From Sphingobacteriaceae bacterium (GTDB lineage Bacteria; Bacteroidota; Bacteroidia; Sphingobacteriales; Sphingobacteriaceae): DNA of 64,000 bases. The stretch spans positions 62,001 through 126,000 of the forward strand of contig CAHJWG010000012.1 of assembly GCA_903642215.1 (NCBI GenBank), read 5' to 3'. Positions 43,556 to 52,147 of this stretch are shown in pieces. The notes under the pieces are model-generated. The model was not told the DNA's origin and did no database searches. It worked only from the letters and a program-made list of their open reading frames with translations. A program made the translations under genes and the position numbers. How positions within the stretch are numbered: position 1 is the first letter of the stretch; each line of letters starts with the position of its first letter.

Positions 43556-45298
43556 ATGGCAAAAACAGTAGCAGACCAGCTCGTAGATATGCTCTCCGAA
43601 GCTGGCGTAAAAAGAATATATGCCGTAACCGGCGACAGTTTAAACAATGTAAACGATGCCGTGCGGCGCAGCGAAGGTAAAATCCGCTGGATCCACGTGC
43701 GCCACGAAGAAGTTGGCGCTTACGCCGCCAGTGCCGAAGCGCAGTTAACCGGCAAACTGGCCTGTTGCGCCGGTAGCAGCGGACCTGGACACGTGCATTT
43801 AATCAACGGTTTATACGATGCGCACCGTGCCGCCGCGCCGGTTCTGGCCATCGCTTCTACCATAATGTCTAAAGAGTTTGGTACCGAATATTTCCAGGAA
43901 ACCAACACCATTAAATTGTTTGACGATTGCAGCCATTACAACCAGGTTGCCGTTACGCCGCAGCAATTGCCGCGCATGTTGCAGGCCGGCATCCAGCACG
44001 CGGTACATCGCAAAGGGGTTGCTGTAATTGGTTTGCCGGGCGATGTAACCGAAAAAGATGCCGAAGAAAGCGTAACATCGATGCACTTTTACAACCCGGA
44101 ATCGGTTACGCGCCCAAGTGATAAAGAGTTGCAGGATTTAGCTGCGCTGATTGCCGCGCACGATAAAATCACCATTTATTGCGGCATTGGTGCTATCGGT
44201 GCGCACGATGAAGTGGTTGCATTTGCAGAAAAAATAAAAGCTCCGGTAGCATATTCTTACCGTGGCAAAATGGAAATCCAGCATGATAACCCGTACGAAG
44301 TAGGCATGACGGGCTTGCTCGGTTTGCCTTCGGGTTACAACAGTATGCACAAAGCGAGTTTGGTGATTTTGCTGGGAACGGATTTTCCATACATCGATTT
44401 TATGCCAACCGATAACAAGATTGTGCAAATCGACATCAAACCGGAACGTTTGGGTCGCCGCGCCAAATTAGAAATGGGTTTATGCGGAACGATCAAACAT
44501 ACGCTGCAGGCACTGATGCCTTTTTTATCGGCCAAAAATGATGACGGCTTTTTAAAAGAGCAGCTGGATTTTTATGAAAAGGTAAAAGAAAACAACCAGA
44601 TTTACGTAAAAGACCGCGGAAAAACTGATGCTATTCACCCGGAATTTTTAGCTTCAACCATTAACAAATTAGCTACGAATGATGCCATTTTTACCATGGA
44701 TACGGGCATGTGCTGCGTTTGGGGCGCGCGTTACATAGATTCTACCGGTAAAAGAAGCATGATCGGTTCTTTTAATCACGGCTCGATGGCCAACGCCATG
44801 CCGCAGGCAATTGGTGCCGCGCTGGCTTTCCCCGAGCGACAAGTTGTTGCTTTTTGCGGAGACGGTGGTTTATCCATGCTTTTAGGCGATCTGGCTACAG
44901 TAATGCAATATAAATTACCGATCAAGCTGATCGTTTTTAACAATAAATCATTGGGTATGGTGAAGCTGGAAATGGAAGTTGCCGGCCTGCCCGATTGGCA
45001 AACCGATATGGCCAATCCGGATTTTGCCGCTGTGGCCGCTGCTTTCGGCATCAAAGGCATTACCATAAACGATCCTGAAAACCTGGAAGCAGCCATGCAG
45101 CAGGCGTTTGCTACAGAAGGTCCGGTTTTGGTTAATGTTATGACCGATCCAAACGCTTTGTCTATGCCACCAGAAATCGAATTTAAACAAGTAAAAGGCA
45201 TGGCCACCGCGATGGGCAAGCTGATTATGGACGGTAAATTTGGTGAGGTTGTGGATACCGTAAAATCTAATTACAAGCATATTAAGGATGTGATTTAA
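43556..45298 (+). CDS. poxB: Pyruvate dehydrogenase (quinone)-like ThDP enzyme PoxB
   Basis: Thiamine-diphosphate enzyme, close in order and motifs to E. coli PoxB, which oxidises pyruvate to acetate and passes electrons to quinone. The N-terminal ThDP Glu is in HVRHEEVGAYAASAEAQL, with SSGPGHVHLINGLYD and YFQETNTIKLF. The C-terminal ThDP/Mg motif is FCGDGGLSMLLGD to LIVFNNKSLGM. Length 580 aa versus 572 in E. coli. The amphipathic membrane-binding tail is not obvious, so acetolactate-synthase-like or phosphonopyruvate-type specificity cannot be ruled out entirely. Confidence 0.9.
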   Translation: MAKTVADQLVDMLSEAGVKRIYAVTGDSLNNVNDAVRRSEGKIRWIHVRHEEVGAYAASAEAQLTGKLACCAGSSGPGHVHLINGLYDAHRAAAPVLAIASTIMSKEFGTEYFQETNTIKLFDDCSHYNQVAVTPQQLPRMLQAGIQHAVHRKGVAVIGLPGDVTEKDAEESVTSMHFYNPESVTRPSDKELQDLAALIAAHDKITIYCGIGAIGAHDEVVAFAEKIKAPVAYSYRGKMEIQHDNPYEVGMTGLLGLPSGYNSMHKASLVILLGTDFPYIDFMPTDNKIVQIDIKPERLGRRAKLEMGLCGTIKHTLQALMPFLSAKNDDGFLKEQLDFYEKVKENNQIYVKDRGKTDAIHPEFLASTINKLATNDAIFTMDTGMCCVWGARYIDSTGKRSMIGSFNHGSMANAMPQAIGAALAFPERQVVAFCGDGGLSMLLGDLATVMQYKLPIKLIVFNNKSLGMVKLEMEVAGLPDWQTDMANPDFAAVAAAFGIKGITINDPENLEAAMQQAFATEGPVLVNVMTDPNALSMPPEIEFKQVKGMATAMGKLIMDGKFGEVVDTVKSNYKHIKDVI

Positions 45299-45342
45299 GT
45301 TCTGTCTGTATTTTATTTATCTTAGAGCTTAAATTTTTGTGT

Positions 45343-45684
45343 ATGAAAACCTTATTTTCAATGTTGTTTGTTTTGATTGCTTGTAAAAGTTATTCTCAAA
45401 GTTTGTATTCACTACCGGAACCATCAAAAGCAAAATATAGTGCGCAAGATTCGATAATCACTGATCGGAATAATAAAACTATTAATTTATATGGTGCTGT
45501 TGAATTTGCAATTGATGGACTGACTGTTAACGCTGATCAAGTATTTTTTGATCAAAAGAACCGTAGAATTATAGCAAAAGGATTAAACGGGTTTACATTT
45601 AATCAAAAAATTGAAGTTTTAAACAGTTTTAAAAATCGAACCTTAACATATACAATTGGTAACGATACTGTTTTTATTGAGTAA
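45343..45684 (+). CDS. Small secreted protein, OstA/LptA-like fold
   Basis: About 113 aa with a signal peptide (MKTLFSMLFVLIACKSYSQS). The mature part has NLYGAVEFAIDGLTVNADQV then FDQKNRRIIAKG, resembling a single OstA/LptA-type beta module. The frame opens at a TTG (45337), but ATG at 45343 is the natural start. A terminator hairpin follows. AT-rich relative to poxB. The function is not certain; the LptA link rests on the fold-like pattern only. Confidence 0.65.
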   Translation: MKTLFSMLFVLIACKSYSQSLYSLPEPSKAKYSAQDSIITDRNNKTINLYGAVEFAIDGLTVNADQVFFDQKNRRIIAKGLNGFTFNQKIEVLNSFKNRTLTYTIGNDTVFIE

Positions 45685-45711
45685 TAAATTGTTTGAATAA
45701 TTTCAAATGTT

Positions 45712-45742
45712 AAAACCAGTTTGGCAACAAGCTGGTTTTTTT
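45712..45742 (+). terminator. Intrinsic terminator
   Basis: AAAACCAG and CTGGTTTT form an 8-bp stem, ending in a run of seven T, 28 bp after the stop of the OstA-like gene. Confidence 0.85.
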
Positions 45743-45795
45743 GTTGTCTGCAATTCTGATACTTATTTTCATCAAAAATCTTTTAAATTTATTCC

Positions 45796-46026
45796 ATGCA
45801 AGTACAAATCGATATCAACTTTGATCAATTAGTAGAAATTGCTAAAAAGCTTCCGGAAACCCAATGGAACAAGTTGAAAGAAGAAGTTGAAAAAGAAGTT
45901 TTGGCTGAAAATAAACCAGATACAGAATTTATAAAATTGCTGTTATCAGGCCCAACTTTTAGCGAAGAGCAATCAGCAGAAATTGCTGATACACGAAAAG
46001 CAATTAATCAGTGGAGAACGAAGTAA
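45796..46026 (+). CDS. Small antitoxin-like protein
   Basis: 76 aa beginning MQVQIDINFDQLVEIAKKLP with the helix WNKLKEEVEKEVLAE. Proteins of this pattern precede PIN-domain toxins in Bacteroidota. The stop codon overlaps an ATG that opens MLIDT, a typical PIN start, but that frame ends after nine codons. It thus seems an antitoxin without toxin. Confidence 0.55.
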   Translation: MQVQIDINFDQLVEIAKKLPETQWNKLKEEVEKEVLAENKPDTEFIKLLLSGPTFSEEQSAEIADTRKAINQWRTK

Positions 46027-46055
46027 TGTTGATTGATACTGTTTTTAACACCTAA
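46026..46055 (+). pseudogene. Possible stub of a PIN-domain toxin
   Basis: ATG at 46026 (TAATG overlap with the antitoxin-like gene) reads MLIDTVFNT and stops. MLIDT matches the first strand and first acidic residue of PIN toxins. The frame runs straight into a form-B motif (46037-46047). Nine codons are little evidence, so this is only a suggestion. Confidence 0.3.
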
Positions 46056-46058
46056 AAA

Positions 46059-46898
46059 TTACCCCTTCAAAAATCCCACAGAAACCTCGCAAACCTGCGC
46101 TAAACTTGCAGGCAAATTAGCTTCTAAGTATGGATGACCGGAGTTAAAAGTATGATTAGCTCCCGGTGCAACCACCAGATCGGATTTTGGTTGTTTGCGA
46201 TTCAGTTCTAAAGCATGGCTGATGTTTACCGTTGGATCCTGATCACCATGAATGATGAGCCAGGGTTGCTTAATTTCTGCAGCTGACAATAAAATATTTA
46301 AACGTTTTTGATTGTGGTCCAGGTCATCCAGTAGCGTAGCTTTTACCGGCATTTGCTGGTTGGTGCGCGAGTTCGGGAAGAATTGTACGCCGCTCAACCG
46401 CCATTGCGCTTCGACAGTTTTGGGCCACAAATTATGGAAATCGGCCACGGAAGCCCAGGTAATCAGCTTTTCCACACGCGCATCTTCCGCTGTTTTAATG
46501 ATGCTGATGCCGCCGCCCATGCTGTGGCCAATCAGCGATACTGTTTTTACCGGTGAAAAATTGGCACCGCCGGCCGCAAAATCGATTACAGATTTTAAAT
46601 CTTCCAGCTCGATGGAAAAGGTGTTATCGCTAAAAGCTTCCAGATTAACAAAATCCAGCGGATGATCCGGCGTGGTACCGTTGTGCGAAAAGTTGAATTT
46701 TAAAAACCGGAAGCCGTTCTCCGCAAAATATTGGGCCACTAAGTTGTGTGTTCCCCAATCTTTAAATCCTTTAAAACCATGTGTAAAAATGACTAACGGA
46801 GCCTGCTTGTCGCGGTTATCAAAAGTAAGATCAGCCAGCATGTTGCGGCCGTTTGCACCGGGAATTAAAAAGGTTTCCTGTTGGATGTATTCGTTCAT
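46059..46898 (-). CDS. Alpha/beta hydrolase family protein
   Basis: 279-aa esterase/peptidase-like enzyme. The nucleophile elbow is LIGHSMGGGIS, the acid IIHGDQDPTVN, and the His in APGANHTFNSGH; FTHGFKGFKDWGTHNL carries the oxyanion HGF motif. No signal peptide. Substrate unknown. A form-B motif sits at 46539. Confidence 0.9.
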   Translation of the reverse strand: MNEYIQQETFLIPGANGRNMLADLTFDNRDKQAPLVIFTHGFKGFKDWGTHNLVAQYFAENGFRFLKFNFSHNGTTPDHPLDFVNLEAFSDNTFSIELEDLKSVIDFAAGGANFSPVKTVSLIGHSMGGGISIIKTAEDARVEKLITWASVADFHNLWPKTVEAQWRLSGVQFFPNSRTNQQMPVKATLLDDLDHNQKRLNILLSAAEIKQPWLIIHGDQDPTVNISHALELNRKQPKSDLVVAPGANHTFNSGHPYLEANLPASLAQVCEVSVGFLKG

Positions 46899-46979
46899 GG
46901 CGGATGCTATTTTTACGGGTGTAAAAGTAGTGGATTTTGTTTTCGGCTGGAAGCTTCTTTTATCGGTATAAAATTAATT

Positions 46980-47112
46980 GAGCGGGCTTTTCAGCCCTTG
47001 CTTTCGTTCTTTTTGCTTGAACAAAAAGAACCAAAAATTCAAGAAAGGACGAATCGCCTCCGGGCGTCCTTTCTGCCCAACGCACCTGGGTGGCTACCTT
47101 GCAGGCGGCTTT
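46980..47112. repeat. Structured repeat, copy 1
   Basis: Contains three hairpins: GGGCTTTTCAGCCC (46985-46997 region), GTTCTTTTTG/CAAAAAGAAC (47006-47031) and GAAAGGACG/CGTCCTTTC (47043-47073) with CGCCTCCGGG in the loop. The tail reads CACCTGGGTGGCTACCTTGC. An inverted copy is at 47309-47430. Confidence 0.8.
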
Positions 47113-47156
47113 GTAGAGTTTATAAAAATATGTTGTACAAGAAGTATGTTATTGCT

Positions 47157-47235
47157 TGTCATGCAGAACTTGTTTCGGCATCTCACAAGCAAATCAAATA
47201 CTTTTCTGAGGGATCTTGAATCAAGTTCAAGATGA
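47157..47235. repeat. Dispersed palindromic repeat (TCATGC...GATGAC type), copy 1
   Basis: The left part TCATGCAGAACTTGTTTCGG and the right part CAAGTTCAAGATGAC are imperfect inverted repeats with GGCATCTC and GGATCTTG between. A second copy lies at 55741-55827. It lies between the two inverted structured repeats. Confidence 0.75.
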
Positions 47236-47308
47236 CAAAATATAGATCGATCTGAAAATTTTTTAAAAAAGGTTGTAAAAGAAGTAAGTACCCACTATAA
47301 AGAACCGT

Positions 47309-47430
47309 TTGCAAGATAGCCACGCAGGTGTGCTGGGCTGCATTTCGCCCGGAGGCGATCCGAAATGCTTGAATTTTTGGTTCTTTTGTTTCAAGACAAA
47401 AGAACAGAATCCAAGCAACCGCGGGTTTGC
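47309..47430. repeat. Structured repeat, copy 2 (inverted)
   Basis: Inverted relative to copy 1: GCAAGATAGCCACGCAGGTG, the hairpin GCATTTCG/CGAAATGC (47340-47368) with CGGAGGCGAT in its loop, then GTTCTTTTG/CAAAAGAAC (47380-47405). Compared with copy 1 both stem arms changed together while the loop stayed the same. Confidence 0.8.
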
Positions 47431-47514
47431 TTGTAGTAAACAAGCCATGCTTCTTTTATCAGTATAAAATTGATGAAGATATCTCCCTTCTGAGGATATG
47501 ACAATGCGAAGATT

Positions 47515-47889
47515 CTAATCTTTCCGGTGCCAGTACGCCCAGGCAATCAGCACCAATTGCAGCGGCAACCTGATCCAGGCAACCGTTTTACTCACCATAA
47601 AACTACCTAACTGAAATGGCGCAATTCGGATCATGTAGAAATGTACGACTGTAAACACGATCAGCATTAAAATAATGCTGTAAGCAGCGTAGGTTCTGGT
47701 CGGTTTAAAAATTAACATCAACCCAAAAAAGATTTCAAAAAAGCCGGCGGTTAAATTTAAGATTTTTGGAAAAGGAAGATAAGGCGGAATCAGTTTTAGA
47801 TAACCGGCCGGATGAACAAAATGATTAACGCCGGCAATTATATACAGGGCGATTAAAAAAATTAAACTTATTTTTTTCAGGTTAAACAT
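47515..47889 (-). CDS. DoxX-like membrane protein
   Basis: 124-aa protein with four hydrophobic helices; the first contains IIAGVNHFVHPAGYLKLIPP and the second LTAGFFEIFFGLMLIF, as in small DoxX family members. The frame opens at a TTG, with ATG at 47889 (MFNLKKISLIFLIALY) chosen. Physiological role unclear. It is divergent from hemA. Confidence 0.82.
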   Translation of the reverse strand: MFNLKKISLIFLIALYIIAGVNHFVHPAGYLKLIPPYLPFPKILNLTAGFFEIFFGLMLIFKPTRTYAAYSIILMLIVFTVVHFYMIRIAPFQLGSFMVSKTVAWIRLPLQLVLIAWAYWHRKD

Positions 47890-48020
47890 AAACAAGCATA
47901 TTAATTATTGCAGTAAAATAGCATCAACACATTGTAAATTAAGGTTTTCTGTGTCAATTTAAACCCATTCTAAATAAAGGTGTTTGACAAAGTGCTGACA
48001 GTTCGGCTACGCGCTGTTGT

Positions 48021-48028
48021 TACTTTTG
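48021..48028 (+). promoter_or_regulatory. -7 element of the hemA promoter
   Basis: TACTTTTG fits TAnnTTTG and lies 20 nt upstream of TTG 48049. It lies inside the extended reading frame that begins at 47980, so transcription probably starts after that GTG, supporting the later start. Confidence 0.6.
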
Positions 48029-48048
48029 TTAGTCTTAGATCAGCAGCC

Positions 48049-49275
48049 TTGAAGTACTTAAAAGTTATTGCCTTCACACATAAACAAATTGAACTAAAAG
48101 AACTGGGTAAACTGGTTATTTGTCAGGAAAATTTGACTGCCAAGCTGCAAGAGGCTAAAGTACACTTCCAGATACCCGAGATTTTTTACCTTGCTACCTG
48201 TAACCGTGTTGAGTTTATAATGGCTACTTCTATTGAAGTTAACAAAGAATTTGCGCGTGAGTTCATCAACTTTATGAACATCGGCATTTATTCGCATTAT
48301 TTAGAAAACTTTATTTCCGGTGCTTCCATTTACGAAGAAAAAGAAGCTTTAAATCATCTGTTGCGCACTTCCTGTTCTATGGAAAGCTTGGTTGTTGGCG
48401 AGAAGGAAATTTTAGCGCAAATGCGCAAAGCTTATGAAAACTGCAGACAGGCAAATTTAACCGGCGATTATTTACGTATGGTGATGAACCGCGTGGTTAA
48501 AGCTGCTAAAGAAGTTTATACCGATACCAATATTTCTCGTAACCCGATTTCGGTTGTTTCCCTTGCTTATCGTAAGTTAAAAGAATATGCATTAACGCCT
48601 AACGCCCGTATTTTAATTATCGGTGCCGGCGAAACCAATAAAAATATTTCCAAATATCTGCAAAAACACAAGTATTCTAACTTTGCTGTTTTTAACCGTA
48701 CAAAATCCAAAGCGATAGAATTAGCGACCGAATTAAACGGCAAAGCTTATGATCTGGCTGATTTGGTAAATTACAAAAAAGGTTTTGATGTGATGATTAC
48801 GTGTACTTCTTCAATTGAGCCGATTATCACAGCAGAACTGTATAAAAGCCTGTTAAACGGCGAAACCAATCGTAAAACAATTGTTGATCTGGCCGTGCCA
48901 AACGATGTGGCAGCAGAAGTTATCGAAGTTTTTCCGGTTAATTATATTGAAGTGCACACGTTGAATGAACTTTCTAAAAGTAATTTGCAGGAACGTTATC
49001 AGGAGTTAATTCATGCGGAAAGAATTATAGAACAAAATATTGCCGAATTTATTCCGGTATTAAAACAACGCCGTATCGAATTGGCAATGCGCGAAGTGCC
49101 GGAAAAAATAAAGGAAATCCGTAAGCGTGCAGTAGATTGTGTTTTTGCAGATGAAATCCAATTGCTGGATCATCAATCCCGCGAAGTGCTGGAAAAGATG
49201 CTGAATTACATGGAAAAAAAGTACATTAGCGTACCGATGCGTATGGCTAAAGAAATTATGTCCAGCGATAATTAA
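48049..49275 (+). CDS. hemA: Glutamyl-tRNA reductase HemA
   Basis: First step of C5 heme synthesis: reduces glutamyl-tRNA to glutamate-1-semialdehyde with NADPH. The catalytic Cys51 is in FYLATCNRVEF, and SCSMESLVVGEKEILAQMR and IIGAGETNKNISKYL (NADPH domain) follow. The frame extends to a GTG at 47980, but the family start KYLKVIAFTHKQIELKELG corresponds to TTG 48049, after the TACTTTTG promoter. It heads the plus-strand heme block: hemC-hemD, hemB and hemL follow. Confidence 0.93.
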   Translation: MKYLKVIAFTHKQIELKELGKLVICQENLTAKLQEAKVHFQIPEIFYLATCNRVEFIMATSIEVNKEFAREFINFMNIGIYSHYLENFISGASIYEEKEALNHLLRTSCSMESLVVGEKEILAQMRKAYENCRQANLTGDYLRMVMNRVVKAAKEVYTDTNISRNPISVVSLAYRKLKEYALTPNARILIIGAGETNKNISKYLQKHKYSNFAVFNRTKSKAIELATELNGKAYDLADLVNYKKGFDVMITCTSSIEPIITAELYKSLLNGETNRKTIVDLAVPNDVAAEVIEVFPVNYIEVHTLNELSKSNLQERYQELIHAERIIEQNIAEFIPVLKQRRIELAMREVPEKIKEIRKRAVDCVFADEIQLLDHQSREVLEKMLNYMEKKYISVPMRMAKEIMSSDN

Positions 49276-49355
49276 TACAAATTTGCTGATACTTCTTTTA
49301 TCGTCAGGAAAATTCCATTTCTGTAGATATATCCTGCTAATTTTTTGTAAAAATC

Positions 49356-49363
49356 TAACTTTG
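49356..49363 (+). promoter_or_regulatory. TAnnTTTG-type element upstream of hemC
   Basis: TAACTTTG lies 24 nt before the TTG start of the hemC-hemD fusion, after the form-A motif in the hemA-hemC gap. No well-spaced TTTG is seen upstream, so it may be a weak internal promoter. Confidence 0.4.
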
Positions 49364-49386
49364 AGCTGAAATCAAAAAGCAAAACC

Positions 49387-50967
49387 TTGAACAGAAAAAT
49401 TACCATAGGAACACGTGGCAGTGATTTGGCCTTATGGCAAGCTAATTTTGTAAAAGATCGTTTGGCCGAAATTAACGTTCTGGCGGAGTTAAAAATTATA
49501 AAAACCCAAGGCGATCGTATTTTAAATCTCAGTTTTGATAAACTGGAAGGAAAAGGTTTTTTTACCAAGGAACTGGAAGAAGAATTGCTGGCCGGCACAA
49601 TTGATCTGGCCGTACATTCACACAAAGATTTACCGACTGAAAATCCACCCGGATTAATTATTGCAGCCGTTTCTGAACGGGAAGATCCTTCAGAATATTT
49701 ACTAATGCTGAAAGATTGTGTTGATTTTAAACAAAAATACGCTGTAAAATATGGTGCTTTGGTAGGCACCTCATCCAACAGACGTAAAGCGCAGTTATTG
49801 GCTGTACGCCCGGATTTGGAAATTGCAGAATTACGCGGCAATGTACCAACGCGTATCAATAAACTCCGGCACGAAGAATACGATGCGATTATGCTTGCCA
49901 AAGCCGGGATTGTGCGTTTAGGTTTGGATATGAGTGAGTTTTACGTCGAAGAAATCGGCCCGACAGAGTTTATTCCTGCGCCCGCGCAAGGCGTACTTGC
50001 CATTCAAATCCGTGAAAATGACCGAGAATTTTATGATTTGCTGCAAAATTTAAATCACTCCGGAGTTGCCGAAGCTTTAGCAGTAGAACGCAAAGTGCTG
50101 CGCTTGTTTGGCGGCGGCTGCCATTTGCCTTTAGGTTGTTATTGCCGCAAAGAAGATGGTTTATTTCAGGTTTTTACTTCTAAATCGAAAGAGGATGAGA
50201 AAGTGCCTGATCGTTATTTTACAGAAGCAACAACTACTGCAGATTTGGCTGAACAGGTAGTTTCAAAATTTACTGATGACCGAAAGTTCCCGGCTAATGT
50301 TTTTATATCGAGAGATTTATCGGCTCAAAGTTATTTCCGTAAAGCTGTTGAAAAGCACGGCATAGCGATAGAAGCGCGGTCTTTGATACGCACGGTTCCG
50401 ATCATTACAAAACTCGATCCTTATATTTTACGAAACTTAGACTGGATATTTTTTACCAGTAAAAACGGTGTAGAATATTTTTTCAATTTGCAGCCGCAGC
50501 TTCCAAAAAAAGTAAAATTTGGCGTAATGGGCGGCGGTTCGGAACATGCTTTACGTTCTTTCGGTTTCCGGGCAGATTATACGGGAGAAAGTGGCGACAG
50601 CGCAGATGTGGGTACCGAATTTGCAAAACTGGCAAACGGTACTACAATTTTGTTTCCGGCGGCAGAAGATCCGATGCGCAGCATTCATCAGGCTTTATCG
50701 GCAGATACCAAAATAATTGATTTGCCGGTTTACGAAACTGTTTTGGAGGAAAACGCAGAAGCATCAGCCGCAGAAGTGTTGATTTTTACCAGTCCATCCA
50801 ATGTAGAAGCTTATTTTACAGATAATTTACTGGATGTTGGCCAGCAGATAATTGCGATTGGTAAATCCACCGGAAAAAAATTAGACGAAATCGGTGTAAA
50901 GTACCACTTGCCTTTTTCGCCGGATGAAGTTGGTTTGGCAGAAGCCGTGTTTGGGTTAAGCTATTAG
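49387..50967 (+). CDS. hemC: HemC-HemD fusion: hydroxymethylbilane synthase and uroporphyrinogen-III synthase
   Basis: Residues 1 to about 300 form HemC, polymerising four porphobilinogen: ITIGTRGSDLALWQANFV, DLAVHSHKDLPTE, SSNRRKAQL and ELRGNVPTR, with dipyrromethane Cys in FGGGCHLPLG. Residues about 305-526 form HemD, which cyclises and inverts ring D (NLDWIFFTSKNGVEYFF, VLIFTSPSNVEAYF). Start codon is TTG at 49387. The fused order makes tetrapyrrole passage direct. Genes lie 111 bp after hemA and about 125 bp before hemB. Confidence 0.92.
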   Translation: MNRKITIGTRGSDLALWQANFVKDRLAEINVLAELKIIKTQGDRILNLSFDKLEGKGFFTKELEEELLAGTIDLAVHSHKDLPTENPPGLIIAAVSEREDPSEYLLMLKDCVDFKQKYAVKYGALVGTSSNRRKAQLLAVRPDLEIAELRGNVPTRINKLRHEEYDAIMLAKAGIVRLGLDMSEFYVEEIGPTEFIPAPAQGVLAIQIRENDREFYDLLQNLNHSGVAEALAVERKVLRLFGGGCHLPLGCYCRKEDGLFQVFTSKSKEDEKVPDRYFTEATTTADLAEQVVSKFTDDRKFPANVFISRDLSAQSYFRKAVEKHGIAIEARSLIRTVPIITKLDPYILRNLDWIFFTSKNGVEYFFNLQPQLPKKVKFGVMGGGSEHALRSFGFRADYTGESGDSADVGTEFAKLANGTTILFPAAEDPMRSIHQALSADTKIIDLPVYETVLEENAEASAAEVLIFTSPSNVEAYFTDNLLDVGQQIIAIGKSTGKKLDEIGVKYHLPFSPDEVGLAEAVFGLSY

Positions 50968-51092
50968 CGGAGAGCTATCAGCTTTCGGCAATCAGCCCAA
51001 AACCAAACAAATTAATAAAAATAAAAAAACAAAAAGGTAAACGCTATGCAAAAGCTGATATCTGATTGCTGACAACCGAAAGCTCAAGAAAA
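50968..51092. repeat. Inverted repeat element between hemC-hemD and hemB
   Basis: Left GAGCTATCAGCTTTCGGCAA (50974-50993) and right CTGATTGCTGACAACCGAAA (51062-51081) are inverted. It fills the gap, and the upstream part of the open hemB frame lies in it. A degenerate relative is at 52065-52140. Confidence 0.65.
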
Positions 51093-52064
51093 ATGCTTCA
51101 AAGACCAAGAAGAAACCGGAAATCTGAAGTGATCCGGCAGATGGTGCAGGAAACGGTTTTACAGCCGGCAAACTTAATTTTCCCGCTGTTTATTGTGGAT
51201 GGAAATGCGCAGAAAACAGAAGTAAATTCTATGCCCGGTATTTTTAGACATTCTATCGATAATTTGCTGCGCGAAGTAGAAAGCTGCGCGAAGCTTGGCT
51301 TAAAAGCATTTGATCTGTTCCCTAACATCGAGGAAGCTTTAAAGGATAAATATGCTACAGAAAGTTACCGCGAAAACAGCTTGTATTTAAGGGCGATAAA
51401 AGAAGTAAAGCAAAACTTCCCGGAAGTTTGTATCGTTACGGACGTTGCAATGGACCCGTACAGTTCTGACGGGCATGACGGAATTGTAGAAAACGGCGAA
51501 ATTTTAAATGACGAAACGCTGGAAGTTTTAGGCAAAATGGCTTTGGCGCACGCACATGCCGGCGCGGATATTATTGCGCCCTCAGATATGATGGACGCCC
51601 GCGTGGGTTACATTCGTAAAGTGCTGGATGATAATAAGTTTACCAATGTTTCCATCATGTCATACGCGGCAAAATATGCAAGTGCATTTTACGGCCCGTT
51701 TCGCGATGCGTTAAAATCAGCCCCAAAACATGGTGATAAAAAAAGCTACCAAATGAATCCGGCAAACCAACGCGAAGCTTTGATTGAAGCAAGAATGGAC
51801 GAAGAGGAAGGTGCAGATTTTTTAATGGTAAAACCAGCATTGCCTTATCTGGATGTGATTAAATTGCTGCACGATCATTCTGATTTGCCAATTGCAGCTT
51901 ATAATGTGAGCGGAGAATATGCGATGATTAAAGCAGCAGTACAAAAAGGCTGGCTGGAAGAGCGGCGTTCTGTTATGGAAGTTTTATTGGGAATCCGCCG
52001 AGCGGGTGCAACTTCTATTTTAACTTATCATGCCAAAGAAGTGCTTGAAAATGGCTGGTTATAA
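51093..52064 (+). CDS. hemB: Delta-aminolevulinic acid dehydratase HemB
   Basis: Condenses two ALA to porphobilinogen. The Schiff-base lysines are in FLMVKPALPYLD and SYAAKYASAFYGPFRD. The metal segment TDVAMDPYSSDGHDG has Asp rather than the Cys of zinc enzymes, suggesting a Mg- or K-dependent type. The frame opens at 51066, but ATG 51093 (MLQRPRRNRKSEVIRQMVQE) is the family start. It is followed by hemL after a short repeat-filled gap. Confidence 0.95.
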   Translation: MLQRPRRNRKSEVIRQMVQETVLQPANLIFPLFIVDGNAQKTEVNSMPGIFRHSIDNLLREVESCAKLGLKAFDLFPNIEEALKDKYATESYRENSLYLRAIKEVKQNFPEVCIVTDVAMDPYSSDGHDGIVENGEILNDETLEVLGKMALAHAHAGADIIAPSDMMDARVGYIRKVLDDNKFTNVSIMSYAAKYASAFYGPFRDALKSAPKHGDKKSYQMNPANQREALIEARMDEEEGADFLMVKPALPYLDVIKLLHDHSDLPIAAYNVSGEYAMIKAAVQKGWLEERRSVMEVLLGIRRAGATSILTYHAKEVLENGWL

Positions 52065-52147
52065 TAGTTTTCGGCAATTAGTTTTTAGCAAACAGCAAAA
52101 CAGCTTAAACTGACAACTCAGAACTAAAAACTCACAAAGAAAAAAAC
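52065..52147. repeat. Degenerate inverted repeat between hemB and hemL
   Basis: TTTTCGGCAATTAGTTTTTAG (trimmed here: the left part starts 52068) pairs loosely with CTGACAACTCAGAACTAAAA (52110-52129). It is related to the element between hemC-hemD and hemB. Confidence 0.45.

Larger units (their letters stand above)
46899..47514. other. 616-bp intergenic region without genes
   Basis: Holds a near-match motif (46952), structured repeat copies 1 and 2 in inverse orientation, a palindromic repeat between them, form-A motifs at 47276 and 47448, and a degenerate CTCCCTTCTGAGG element near 47484. Short open frames here are repeat translations and I see no real gene. Confidence 0.7.

Noticed and set aside
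46978-47448. Several short open frames in the 47-kb gap considered as genes
   Set aside because: They translate the structured repeats in various frames and have no recognisable protein pattern.
47980-48048. N-terminal extension of HemA from GTG 47980
   Set aside because: The extension contains a TAnnTTTG promoter element and is unlike the family start, so TTG 48049 is preferred.
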